The notes under the pieces: model-generated
What the model saw: only the letters and a program-made list of their open reading frames with translations
Databases searched by the model: none
Told to the model about the DNA's origin: nothing
Translations under genes and position numbers: made by a program
NCBI GenBank assembly: GCA_023634235.1
Contig: JAMKCF010000001.1
Location: 14,828,258 to 14,892,257 of the forward strand
DNA: 64,000 nucleotides
DNA from: Pisaster brevispinus
Taxonomy: Eukaryota; Echinodermata; Asteroidea; Forcipulatida; Asteriidae
Direction of reading: 5' to 3'
Shown: positions 44,238 to 55,058 of the stretch, one piece after another
How positions within the stretch are numbered: the stretch's first letter is position 1
Layout: each line of letters opens with the position of its first letter

Positions 44238-45181
44238 CTAGACATTTAGTTTTTGTTTACTAAAAAAACAAGGTGTTCGTGATCGATTTTATTTTATCAA
44301 CCCGATTTGTGGTTCAGGAGTAAGGTTTTGTTCCAATATACATCTTCAACTTCCGGTTTAAACCAAAAGTTAAGTCAAATGAGGTAATACTGTGTAGCGC
44401 TAGGTAAGTCATAGGTAAGTCCCTTTGTAATGCCGTGTAGTTGATAAAAATCCAATGTGTGGTTCGGGAGTTATGATTGTGTCAAGTATTGCATTTGCTC
44501 ACCCGGTTTGAACCGGAAAGCAAGGTCAAATTGGGTCACATTTTGTGTGTCAATTCTTAAGTTGAGGTCAAATGGGGTCACGTTGTGTGCAGCGTTTGTT
44601 GAACTTTTCACGACCTATTCGATGTGGTTCATGAGTTATGATTTTTTACAATTATTAAATTTTGATTTAATGTAATTCAATACCCGATGACGTCATGACA
44701 TCATCAAGTTTGTGTCGTCTTGTTTTTGAGGTTCATACGTCTGATGAGTTTCAACCTTCAGTTCAATTTGAATCTTGAGTTATGCTGTACAAAAGCAAAA
44801 AACGACTTTTTGAAGAAAAACAATCGAAGGCAAACTTCGACCTAAGGTGATGACCCGGAAGTAAAGGTCTTACGATTTTGGCGTTAACTTTTCAAAAGTT
44901 GCCCAAGTATTGATCTATCAGATACCGAACTTTGAACATCATACCTTTGAAATTCACGAAGATACAGCGAATAGAAAATGGTAAATTTTCAACTTTTAAA
45001 ACCTTGTAATTCGACACCTGATGACGTCATCATGACGTCATGAATTCTGTGCCGTTCTCATATTAAGGTTCAAATGTCTGATGAGTTTCAGAGAAGAGTT
45101 CTCCGGAAGAAGAAGATGGAGACGAAAAAAAACCCAGAACAAAATCAAAAGTGTTCGTGCACATATTGCACGAACACCTAA
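44238..45181 (-). mobile_element. Helitron-like unit 4, short (0.94 kb)
   Basis: Ends: CTAG at 44,238 with its hairpin, and TTAGGTGTTCGTGCA at 45,181. Contains only a few of the repeats. It shows the smallest form that still has both ends. Confidence 0.7.
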
Positions 45182-45326
45182 CTAGACTTTCAGTTGTTAA
45201 AGCCGTGTAGTTGTAAAAACATCCAATGTGTGGTTCAGGAGTTATGAATTTTTCAAATATTACACGGACTTTCATTAATTGGGTGTGCAATATACAATGA
45301 AATAGCGAGCGATGCCAATGTCACTA
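45182..45326 (-). mobile_element. Helitron-like unit 5, 3'-terminal fragment
   Basis: Begins with CTAG directly after unit 4 and has the ATAGCGAGCGATGCCAA phrase seen in the other units, then breaks where LINE 3' sequence starts. Its remaining part is not seen in the window. Confidence 0.55.
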
Positions 45327-47172
45327 TGAGATGCCATCAACACCGACCAACTCCATGTTGAACAAAACTCTTTTGGTATAATGATGTTTTTTGGCGGAAA
45401 ACAAACAAATTTGTCTTTGCAGTACTCCGAGTATTATATGAATGGACTTTTGAAGTTAAAGTGAAAAATGAACTAAAACAGCTAAGTAATGCGTTTTTCA
45501 TAAATTTATACATAAATTTACCCAAATTAAGTCGATAAAGGTCGATGATTTGTAATATTTTAAGATTGAAAAATAATGGAGCTGTGTGTTCGCGAAAACC
45601 AGCATTGCAAATTATGCGAACAGCTCTCTTTTGCAATGTAAAAGTTTATTGCATTGTGACAAGGAACCACCCCATGTAAGAATTGAGTAATTTAGATACG
45701 GCAGAACTAAAGAGTTATGAAGTGTTAGTAAAATATAAGCAGGTACAAATTATCTTAGACGATTAATTATACCAATATTTTTAGCTATTTTACTAGTAAC
45801 TTCACTAATATGATTTCTCCAGGATAAATGTTTATCAATTTCTACACCAAGAAATTTAGTGTGTTCCAATTTGTTAAGCCCCACACCGTCAAAAACTAGA
45901 GGAACAGACTGATTATATCTTTTCTGTGCTGTACAGAATAATATATAATTACGTTTCAACAAATTAATACATAACTTATTAGCTTTAAGCCACGTACTTA
46001 TTTTTACAAGCTCAATATTTAAATTATTGACAGCTACGTTTACATTTTTGTGGCTGTAAACTAAACTTGTATCATCAGCAACAAGACAAAACGATATAAA
46101 GCCTAATAGATTTAAAGCCTATTAGTCTTGCATACATTAGTTTTTCAAAGGTCTTCGAGAATGTCGATAGAACTGATATGGGCCGATAGTTCCCGATAAC
46201 ATTCCTATCACCACCTTAATGAATTGGAGTAACTTGAGCTATTTTAAGACCATCAGGAAATATTCCATGAGTTAAAGACATATTGAAGATCTCAGCAAGA
46301 GGTTTTGCCGAGGAATACCTTGCTCGTTTGATAACAATAGGGCTTAGTGAGTCGCAGCCTGTGGCTTTACCAGAAGGAAGATTGCTTAGAACGTCGATGA
46401 TTTCTTCTTGTGTAATTGGGCTAAGAAAAAGAGAATTGTGACATTTACCATCAAGAAAGGACTCAAATGCAGTGTTACATGGTGGGAGCTTACTGGCAAG
46501 CTTAGCACCGACACTAACAAAATAATCATTAAATGCATCGCTAATTTCTTTGTCACCTTCAATTGTCACACCATCTTGATTATACAGGAAGGGTTTGGCT
46601 GGTGTTTTCCTTTATTTAAAACCGAATTTATCACATTCCAAGTACCTTTGACATTTCCCTTTCTAGTTTCGAATTGGGAACTAAAATACCTCTTTTTTAA
46701 AGAATTTAATTTTTTTTATACAGAGTTTAAGTTGATTTATTTTGCAGGGTTGTGTTTTTAAGGAATTTTTTATATAGAAAGTTTTTCCTCCTGATTGAAT
46801 TATAGATACCAGCAGATAGCCATGGTAATTTCCATTGGTTATACCTGCGTTTGACTTCTTTTAGGGGGAAGTGTTTATCATACAATTTAAGTATGTGATC
46901 TAAAAAATTATCATACACATCATGCACATTATTCTGTGCAGCCGTTACATTCCAATCACTTGTACTTAAATTGTGAATAAAGTGTTGGATAATATTGTCG
47001 GTAATGTGACGCTTTTTTTTTATCTGTTTGTTTTGTACATGATTGTGCATTATATCGGCAATAAGAAAAACTGGTAAATGGTCACTTATGTCAGTTTCCA
47101 GAATACCAGTAGTGTGATTCACAAAAACATTTGTTAGAATATTATCAATCAATGTTGCAGTCCCCTCAGTTA
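45327..47172 (-). mobile_element. LINE, 3' half (other half at 61,415-63,300)
   Basis: In minus order: endonuclease end (TATLIDNILTNVF, TDISDHLPVF, 47,170-46,730), RT start (VLSNLPSGKATGCDSLSPIV, 46,340), then YRPISVLSTFSK, a large internal deletion, then VADDTSLVYSH (about 46,070), KFLGVEIDKHLSW (45,830), and the C-terminal AVRIICNAGF and VHSYNTRS (45,620-45,440). The RT core including the GVPQGS block is gone near 46,100-46,130. The element is a Jockey/CR1-group LINE and was cut by the plus-strand Helitron-like element at 47,173; the frame continues at 61,415. Confidence 0.78.
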
Positions 47173-47320
47173 TTAGGTGTTCGGGCATTCCGCCCGAAAA
47201 CCTATTGTTACTGTTCTTTTTTTAGGTGTTCGGGCATTCCGCCCGAAAACCTATTGTTACTGTTCTTTTTTAGGTGTTCGGGCATTCCGCCCGAAAACCT
47301 ATTGTTACTGTTCTTTTTTC
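47173..47320 (+). repeat. Element 5' end triplicated, three ~50-bp units
   Basis: TTAGGTGTTCGGGCATTCC, its GCCCGAAAACC partner arm and CTATTGTTACTGTTC follow one another three times. The inverted counterpart at 44,205-44,237 has it once. Each unit can form a hairpin. Confidence 0.85.
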
Positions 47321-47394
47321 TTTATTTGTTTTCTTCTTTTTTTTCCCACTTTATCTCAGAACCTTCTCTCGCAATTTTCGCAAAAAGTGTAAAG

Positions 47395-47573
47395 GCCCGG
47401 TCCCACTGCAGCGATAACGAGAACGATAACGATAACGACGCAAAGAGAACGCATTCTTTTGGTTGAATGAGCGTGTGTGTATTCTGCGTGGAGTAATTCA
47501 ACCAATAGAATGCGTTCTCTTTGCGTCGTGATCGTTATCGTTATCGTTATCGCTGCAGTGTGACTCGGCCTTT
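47395..47573. mobile_element. Palindromic MITE, TA target duplication
   Basis: About 65-bp inverted ends starting AAGGCC and containing CACTGCAGCGATAACG and GACGCAAAGAGAACGCATTC. Flanked by TA on both sides. The matching sequence near 44,130 in the sister element lacks the insert and has a single TA, which confirms the boundaries. Confidence 0.82.
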
Positions 47574-48654
47574 ACTCCTTGAGACTTGAAACTTATCAGG
47601 TACCTAGACCTTAGTGTGTAGACGAAACCGCAACCTTTTCGGGATGATGACGTCATCAATGACGTCATAACATCCAAAATAAAAAATAATGAGAAAAACT
47701 GTAAATCGTCATATCTAGAGAACCATAAATGATTAATACAAGATCTATGCTTCATATGAAAGTTCAACATTTTGTTTACAACTCTTACACAGAATGTGAC
47801 CTCATGTGACCTTTACTTCCGGTCGAAAACGGACGTTTAAGGTTTTTTGGGGGGAAACGTATCTTATGAACCAAATATGGTACACCTTTAATCATTGTAT
47901 CTTCTGAAGGCCCTTGAACAGTTCTACAAATCTTTCATTAGGTACGACCCCATGTGACCTTTACTTCCGCCCAAAACCGGAAGTTAAATGTTCTTACATA
48001 AAGAAAACTCGTCATATCTCATGAACCATAAACGTTTTAGACTTAGAACTTCACAAATACCTAAATCTTTGTGTTTAAATATATGTGTGAAATTCGATTT
48101 GATTATGTCATCGATGACGTCATAACAATAAATCACTGTTTAATATTTAGAAAAATCATAATTGGAGAATCACAAATGCTACATGTAAGATACTTGCACA
48201 ATAAAAAAGCTCTTGCCAAATTATGCAAATCACATGCACAATGTGACACCATATGACTTTTGCTTCCGGTTGAAACCGGAAGTTCAAAATTCAGATTTCA
48301 AACGCTCATTTCTCATAAACCAAGAAGGGTTTTGTCTGGAAACTTATTGTGTATAAAGATTGTAGTATGTATATGACACCCAAATTGTTTTGGTGCAATG
48401 ACGTCATCGATGACGTCATAACAATAAATCAACGTTTAATATTTTAAAAAATCATAATCGGAGAACCATAAATGCTACATGTAAGGTATTTGCACCATAA
48501 AATAGCTCCAGCCGAATTATACAAATCACATTCAAAGGGTGACCCCCATACGACCTGAGACATATTTCTAAGTGAAATTGGCCATTAAAATATCAAAATT
48601 TCGATCCAACACCTAACGTGGCATGTGGCATACTATGGGGCGCCATCTATGACT

Positions 48655-49140
48655 AAATGAGCAGTTACACATATATAAGAGCAAACCCATATATATAAAA
48701 GCAAACCCATATATATAAAAGCAAACCCATACATATAAAAGCAAACCCATATATATAAGAGCAAACCCATATATATAAGAGCAAACTCATATATATAAGG
48801 GCAAACACATACATAATATAAGAGCAAACCCATAAAGAGCAAACATACATAATTATAAGAGCAAAACCATACATATATATAAGAGCAAAACCATATATAT
48901 AAAGGACGAATACAAATATATAAAAGACTACCGAAATATATAAAAGACCACTGAAAATATATAAAGGATCAAAGACGAATATATAAAGGACCAACGACAA
49001 AACATAAAGGACCAAAACTCAAATATAAAAGACCAACACAAATATATTGAACAGCGCCCTCTGTATATTGGACATGACACCCATATATATAATACATGGA
49101 CACCCATACATATAAAAGCAAAATCGTCTCATATAAAGGA
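48655..49140. repeat. Minisatellite, ~18-22-bp units (TATATAAGAGCAAACCCA-like), left arm
   Basis: Many imperfect copies in a row, changing gradually into ACGAATATATAAAGGACC-type units. The inverted counterpart lies at 53,170-53,580. Confidence 0.85.
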
Positions 49141-49254
49141 TGTCAACAGCCGTCAACGGTGAACGGGCCTGTTAAATCGGGAAATTTAGCTATTTTAAGT
49201 CTGGCACCTCGTCCCAAAAAAGTATTTCTCGTTCGAAGGTCTCGTACGGCCTCC

Positions 49255-50841
49255 CCACAGTACACACATACATAATGATAATAATGGAAACTTTTAAAGC
49301 GCCGGTATCCGCCGCAAGCGGCGCTCATGGCGCTGCTATACAAAAAACAACCAAAAGCAAATGAAAGTAGCATCACATAATTAGACAATAGAGTTAACAA
49401 AATGCTTCTTTATGTAGATGAGTTTTTAAACTGTTCTTGAATATGCCAAGTGAGTTTGAAAGTTTTTACATTTTCAGGTAGGGAGTTTCAAAGCCTCGGT
49501 GCTGCGCTCTGAAAACTTCTCTCCCCCCATCGATGATTTGTCGTTTTTTCCTGAAGGAGTTTGTGTTTTGAAGATCGTAAGCCACGACGTCCTGGGGTAT
49601 ATATCTGCACAAGATCACTTAAATAGGCTGGGGCATCACCTTGTAAGATCTTGAAAATAGAGGCACAGTTTATATTTAACTCTTTGTTGGATGGGGAGCC
49701 AGTGCAAGTCAGCTAGCACGGGTGTGATGTGGTCTGTTTTCTTGGTGTGCGTGATCATCATTGCTTCAATATTCTGTAGTCGTTGAAGACGAGAGAGTTG
49801 AATGTTGTTTATTCCGTATAAAAGTGAGTTGCAAGCATCTATCTTGGATGTGATAAAAGCATGGACAAATTCGGCTGGCAGCTTCCCTTGTGAGGTGATC
49901 CCGTATTCTGCCAATATTCCTAATTGACATAAAAACGGCCTTAGATGTTGCTGTCACCTGGCTTTCCATTGTCATAGCTGGGTCAAACATCACACCTAAG
50001 TTGCGAACAGTAGTCGAAGGCTTAATGTGAGCATCATCAACTCGAATATGCTCAATATTCACTTTCATTATTTGCCGTTTGGAACCCAGAATCATGAATT
50101 CAGTTTTAGCATCATTTAGTTTAAGAAAGTTATGATTCATCCATGTTGTGACATCGTGGATGCAGTGTTCGATTCTTTGAAGCGCGGAGTTAACTTCTGC
50201 CTGTACAGGTTTCACTGGTACGTAAATCTGAGTATCGTCAGCATATAAGTGATAATTCAGTTTATACTGACGAATGATGTCCCCAAGTGGCAAAGTATAG
50301 ATTGGGAATAGTCCAGGTCCAACACACGAACCTTTAGGCAGTCCACAATTCAATGTAGCTGCATCGGAGATGTCATTATTAATGCAGACTGCTTGTGTTC
50401 TTCCAGCTAAGTATGATTTTAACCAACCCTGAGCCACACCATGGATACCAATTCTGTTTTTAAGACGCTGAAGCAGCTTATTGTGGTCCACAGTGTCAAA
50501 TGCTGCTGATAGATCAAGCAAAACCAGCAACACTATCTGTCCATTATCCATGGCGTGTAGCACATCATTCTGTACTTTCAGAAGGGCGGTTTCTGTCCTA
50601 TGAAAAGCACGGTAGGCCGACTGGTAGTCCTCGCATAGGTTATGCTGATGTAAAAAAGGCACCAGCCGTGCCAGAACTACAAATGAGAAACTGGTCGGTA
50701 GTTCTTAAACACATTCCGATCAAGATTCTCCTTCTTTATTAGAGGACGAATGTGTGCAACTTTCAGGATATCCGGAAAAATGCCAGATTCTAACGAAGTG
50801 TTGACTATCTGTGTTATGACAGGTACTATTGCATTGGTACA
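49255..50841 (-). pseudogene. CR1/L2-like LINE, RT and C-terminal part
   Basis: Minus-strand order: VAHIRPLIKKENLDRN (50,750), YQSAYRAFHRTETALLKV (50,620), LLDLSAAFDTVDHNKLL (catalytic Asp, 50,500), GLPKGSCVGPGLF (the usual PQGS block altered to PKGS), YHLYADDTQIYVPV (catalytic YADD, 50,240), TTWMNHNFLKLND, VRNLGVMFD, then after a frameshift near 49,900 ITSKIDACNSLLYGI and ADLHWLPIQQRVKYK. A 3' tail ends near 49,255. Its RT N-terminus continues beyond the MITE at 50,842-51,911. Confidence 0.8.
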
Positions 50842-51911
50842 CACTCAGAACAAAAGGTAAAAAAAAGTTACGTAAAAAAAGTTGTGTAAGAAACTACTTA
50901 ATTGAAGTAAAAAGCCACGAAAAAAATATACTAAGTTGTTTTGTAAAAAAATAAAAACATAATCAAAGGATAAACTTACTGTTTACTTTATGTTTTGTAA
51001 AGTTACCAAAGTTAAGAGTAAACTTTACATGTAATTTGTAAGTTTTACAAGGAAGTGGTCAAAAGTAACCGAAATTGAAGTAAACTGGTCCACGTGAAAA
51101 CATTTTCCCATAATGCAAATGTAATACACTCGTGCATGTATAAGCGTAAGCAAGTCGCAGGCACACATAACAATCCAAGATGGACGGGGGTGGACAGAAC
51201 ACTGATGCTGCAGGGTTTTGATGCTTGGAGTTCGCGTGTTCAAAGTTGCAAGGGGGACTTTGGCTTTATGGTCGTCGTGTAACAACAGTCTGTCGAAGAG
51301 GGAAAGGACCCATCCAGGAAAACCATGGCGTACTAGCTGCAAAGACTTTCAACACGAAGGCTTCAGCACGAAGGCTTCAATTAAACCGTCGAAAAAGGTC
51401 TGACTAAACCAACCGGCTCTTTTCAGAGCCAGCACCTCTTTCCAGAAGAGATTTTTTACCTTGTCTGCCGGGCTGACCCCCCCCCCATTTTTTACACTAT
51501 TGCTACGAGTATATTTTTTTCTGTGTGTATGTCGCAAGAACTAACTTACCTGCTTACCCACTGATTTGGTACAATTTTCCAAAATTATTTTTAGCAATGT
51601 ATTATATACAACAAATAAATTTATCTAATACCGAAATAAAGTTTTACACAACTATTTACTAAAATCTTATCTTTTACATTGTAACGAGGTAAAGCCATAC
51701 TTCATAATTGGGTAATGTTTTACATAACTGAGGTTTACCTAACAATTCAGTAAATGAATTTACCCAATATCGAGGTAAAGTTTCACACAACTATTAACTA
51801 AAACCTTACCCAACCCCTGTTGGGTAAAGTTTTACATAACAGTTATGAGGTTCACCTGTAACTACTCAAATAGGTAAAATTTTACACAAGCTGTGTAATT
51901 TTTTCTCTGTG
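50842..51911. mobile_element. MITE-like insertion inside the LINE, ~1.07 kb
   Basis: LINE RT sequence is interrupted between APTTSCKLDPIPTSLLKK (51,990-51,915) and VPVITQIVNTSLESG (50,830-50,790). The ends look inverted (CACTCAGAACAAAA against CACAGAGAAAAAA). Between 51,560 and 51,900 a GAGGTAAAGTTTTACACAAC-like phrase repeats several times. Boundaries are approximate. Confidence 0.55.
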
Positions 51912-52045
51912 TAGATTTCTTAAGGAGTGAAGTAGGGATCGGATCCAGTTTACATGATGTTGTTGGAGCATTGCGTATAATGGCAAGAACCTCCTCTTCA
52001 GTTGCTGGTGCAAAAGATGACAAATACATCAATCGAAGCAATGGG
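51912..52045 (-). pseudogene. LINE RT N-terminal fragment
   Basis: Reads LSSFAPATEEEVLAIIRNAP and CKLDPIPTSLLKK, the block that precedes the RT fingers in CR1/L2-like LINEs. It is the upstream part of the LINE at 49,255-50,841. It is cut at about 52,050 by another inverted-repeat element. Confidence 0.7.
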
Positions 52046-52055
52046 TGAAGCTGTG

Positions 52056-52572
52056 TTCCGTCCCAACTTGATAATTGTCCCAACTATAGTTAAAGTTGGG
52101 ACGTCCCAACTGTAACACTGCTGTAGACACACAAGCTGATGCGATCGGCGTTAATTAACAAGATTCTTTATTTCAATGGGTCTCGGCTCTTTATACAAAC
52201 TCATGTCAAAACTGTCATGATGGAGCGAGCAGGTGCCCAGGAAGAGCCTAGTATACTCGCTAACTCGGCGTAAATGATGTTTTAGAAGGTTCTGACACCG
52301 GCCTCATGCTCATGCTCATGCCGGGTGAACGCTTTCAGTCTCAAAATAGGCTTAGTCATTGAATTTCCCTTCTCTTGGAAAACCAAAATTCTAACTAATT
52401 TCAAAATATTCTCAAGGGCAAGGGAAAGTGGTCTTAAAAACTTCATACTATGATACTTACTATATTATTATGTTTTTGGTTTATTCATGGGGGTGATTTG
52501 TGTTTACTGCGATCCCAACTATAGTTGGGACGTCCCAACTATAGTTGGGACGATTGTCAAGTTGGGGCGGAA
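52056..52572. mobile_element. Small inverted-repeat element (GTCCCAACTATAGTTGGGAC ends)
   Basis: Left TTCCGTCCCAACTTGATAAT and right, reversed, TTCCGCCCCAACTTGACAAT, each followed by GTCCCAACTATAG; total inverted match about 35-40 bases. The right end also repeats the palindrome GTCCCAACTATAGTTGGGAC. About 0.5 kb, no ORF. Exact ends uncertain. Confidence 0.6.
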
Positions 52573-53090
52573 CAGCTGCACTGAGTGTTGACGATTTGTT
52601 TAACAACTGTGTAAGTCATATACAGGACGCTCAAAGGCACCAGCACACCGAAAATGTCAATATAATTGAACTAATTAAAAGACGGCTGGAAGATTGTCTT
52701 GTTGTATTGGGTGTTTTGTATTATCGTTCGGAGGGAGTGGCATTCAAGTATTGCGTTAATTTTGCATCGGGTGCAAGGACTTCACGAGTTGATCTTCTTG
52801 TTGAAGCTGAACAGTGCCGTCCTCCCTCCCCCCCCCCTCTGCTGTTGCATTAACTCTCCGAACCTAGGGTGAGACAGCAAGTTCTCTACCACATCTGTGA
52901 TAGGCACAGACATTTTTTTATTGAAGGGGTTTTGCAATTTTTAAGATAAAAACGCGACAGCAAGTACAGCTCGGCCTTCCCTCCGCGGAGGAGTGCTAGC
53001 TGCTATACACATACAGCGTCGTGTCCCGCGGCGCGGCCGGCCCGCGCCCGTGAACTGTCACACTTTTCCCGCGAAACGTGTGCTTAACAG
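52573..53090. other. Unknown short ORF and GC-rich stretch
   Basis: A plus-strand open frame (from 52,545 within the repeat end, to 52,853) could encode about 100 residues with DDLFNNCVSHIQDAQ and VNIIELIKRRLEDCL; no family recognised. From 52,980 to 53,060 there is a GC-rich island (GCGCGGCCGGCCCGCGCC). Whether either belongs to the foldback element is unclear. Confidence 0.3.
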
Positions 53091-53169
53091 GGTGCCAGAC
53101 TAAGGCTAAATTTTCGGCTCGATTTTCGTTCCCGATTTAACAGGCCCGTTCACCGTTGACGGCTGTTGA

Positions 53170-53580
53170 TATCCTTTATATGAGACGATTTTGCTTTTAT
53201 ATTTATGGGTGTCCATGTCCAATATACAGAGGGCGCTGTTCAATATATTTGTGTTGGTCTTTTATACTTGTCGTTGGTCCTTTATATGTTTGTTTTTGAG
53301 CCTTTATATATTTTCAGTGGTCTTTTATATATTTCGGTGGTCTGTTACATATTTGTATTTGTCCTTTATATGTGTGGTTTTGCTCTTATATTTATGGACT
53401 TGCTGTTACATATATATGGGTGTGCTCTTATATATATATATGGTTTTGCTCTTATATATGTATGGTTTTGCTCTTATATATATATATATGGGTTTGCTCT
53501 TATATTCATGTGTTTGCTCTTATATTTATATGTGTTGGTTAGTATGGGTTTGCTCTTATATATTTGTAACTGCTCATTAA
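53170..53580. repeat. Minisatellite, right arm of the foldback element
   Basis: GGTTTTGCTCTTATATATAT-like units, the reverse complement of 48,655-49,140. A repetitive open frame across it is not a real gene. Confidence 0.82.
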
Positions 53581-55058
53581 GTCATAAACGGCCCCCATAG
53601 CATACTACTCGCGACTGATTCTAGTGCAACGGAGTGGAAGCTAGCCTTATGTCAAGACGCTTGTTGCCTATTAATATAAAGCAGCACGAAATCAGACCAA
53701 GGTAACAACAGTTGCGACAAGCTGTGCTGTGTTTACTACAGTACTACGTGCGCCTTCACTAAAGGCTAGAAGTATGTCATGATTTCTGTGCACGTTTGGA
53801 CATGTCACAGTTCATCGTACTTTTAACTAAAGCGTATTAATGGCGCAACGCTGCTGTAATGAATTCCTCTCAACCTGTGCTTTGTTCGGCGTCAAATTGT
53901 TTCCCTTTTTGCCCTTCTGATGGCGTAACGGTGAACATGGAATTGAAGACGAAGTTTCACTGAGATGTTCACCTGCTTCAGTGATTCGTATGACATTTAT
54001 TGTATGAGAAAATGCAAGCAGAAAAAGACCAACGTTGGTTATGTTTTGATCACACACCGAGATTGCACGGGCGTGAGACATCAGCTTGTCAAGGGGGTTT
54101 CAGACCGGCACTCACGGCAGTGTTTATCGGCGCGACACGGTGAATAAAACGGTAAGCTTTGTTTCAACATCGTCGCTTTTCAGAATGATTGTGTGTTCCG
54201 TATGTAATGTACAGTTGTGTTAATAAAGATTACCCTTAAATTGTCAAGTAGTGAGGTTATTAAAACTAAGGAACGTTTAGTATGATCATAGAGGAGGTAG
54301 AATTGGGCAATATGGTAATGGTAGGATTGCTGGCACTGTCATTAGTGTCAGTTATATTTGACACAAATGTGTTCCGCCAACTACGTATTGTAGCATAAAT
54401 ATTTCACAACCCTTTGATGTAAGGTTTTCATTCATAAGTTGTTCACTTTTAAAACAGTATGCGCACCTTCTACTTGTTACTATCTAATCTTGAAATGTTT
54501 TATGTCTTGAATTTTGTTTATTTTACCAGTTCCATCCGAGTCTGATGGCAGGATAAGAGTCTGATGCCTGGGAAGAAGTGGAACACAGAAACTGGAGATG
54601 CAGCTTTCAGTATGAGCCATCTTCAGTCTCCAATGCTTCTGTTAGTTGTCTACTAAGATTATTCCTTAATAAAATCATGCTAATGGAGAGTCCAAATCAT
54701 CCAAGGATTTGACTTCTAATCTTCACTTGTGTGCTTCTTTGAGCTGTAACTTTTCCAAGAGGTAAATTTACAGTAGTATATTTAAAGTTCAAAATTTCAC
54801 AAAGTTATTTTGCAAGGTCAAACATTTCCAAAGGAATTGAAATAAAACTGCTGGCTGAGCCCATTTTCCATTTAAATTATTGCATTGTTCAAAACAAGGG
54901 GGCGCTCTCCATGGATTGATACATCTCTAAAAATCTGCTCCAAAAATATTCTAAAATACCACCTTTTTATTTTCCGTCTTGGCTGTGGAACCTGCACTAC
55001 TTTGACTTACCATTTTGTTGTCTAGTTAAGGTAATTATTGTGCTTCTTCTAATTCGAT

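Larger units (their letters stand above)
28817..45326 (-). mobile_element. Head-to-tail chain of Helitron-like elements (subfamily A)
   Basis: Element 3' ends (CTAG on the minus strand) lie at 28,817, 30,949, 36,121, 44,238 and 45,182. At 36,120/36,121, 44,237/44,238 and 45,181/45,182 the 5' end of one element (minus TTAGGTGTTCG) abuts the 3' end of the next with no spacer. Units: 28,817-30,948 (5'-truncated), 30,949-36,120, 36,121-44,237 (with a LINE inside), 44,238-45,181, and a fragment 45,182 to about 45,326. No protein typical of an autonomous Helitron (Rep/helicase) is found. Confidence 0.75.
48633..53600. mobile_element. Foldback-type transposon with ~550-bp inverted arms, CATA duplication
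   Basis: Left end CTATGGGGCGCCATCTATGA and right end, reversed, CTATGGGGGCCGTTTATGA. Arms run about 48,633-49,210 and 53,090-53,600, each a minisatellite of TATATAAGAGCAAACCCA-like units followed by the unique GTTAAATCGGGAA segment. CATA flanks at 48,629-48,632 and 53,601-53,604. No transposase is recognised inside; the interior holds LINE and MITE sequence and one ~100-residue unknown ORF. Confidence 0.75.

Noticed and set aside
48633..49015. Tyr/Leu-rich repetitive frames that look like a membrane protein (also 53,191-53,600)
   Set aside because: Pure translation of the TATATA minisatellite; the inverted arm gives similar frames.
51094..51407. Several 60-residue open frames around 51.1-51.4 kb
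   Set aside because: They overlap in different frames inside the MITE-like insertion and show no family features.
55000..55030. GTCTAGTTAAGG as another Helitron-like 3' end
   Set aside because: No hairpin 11 bases upstream and no inverted CGAACACCT.
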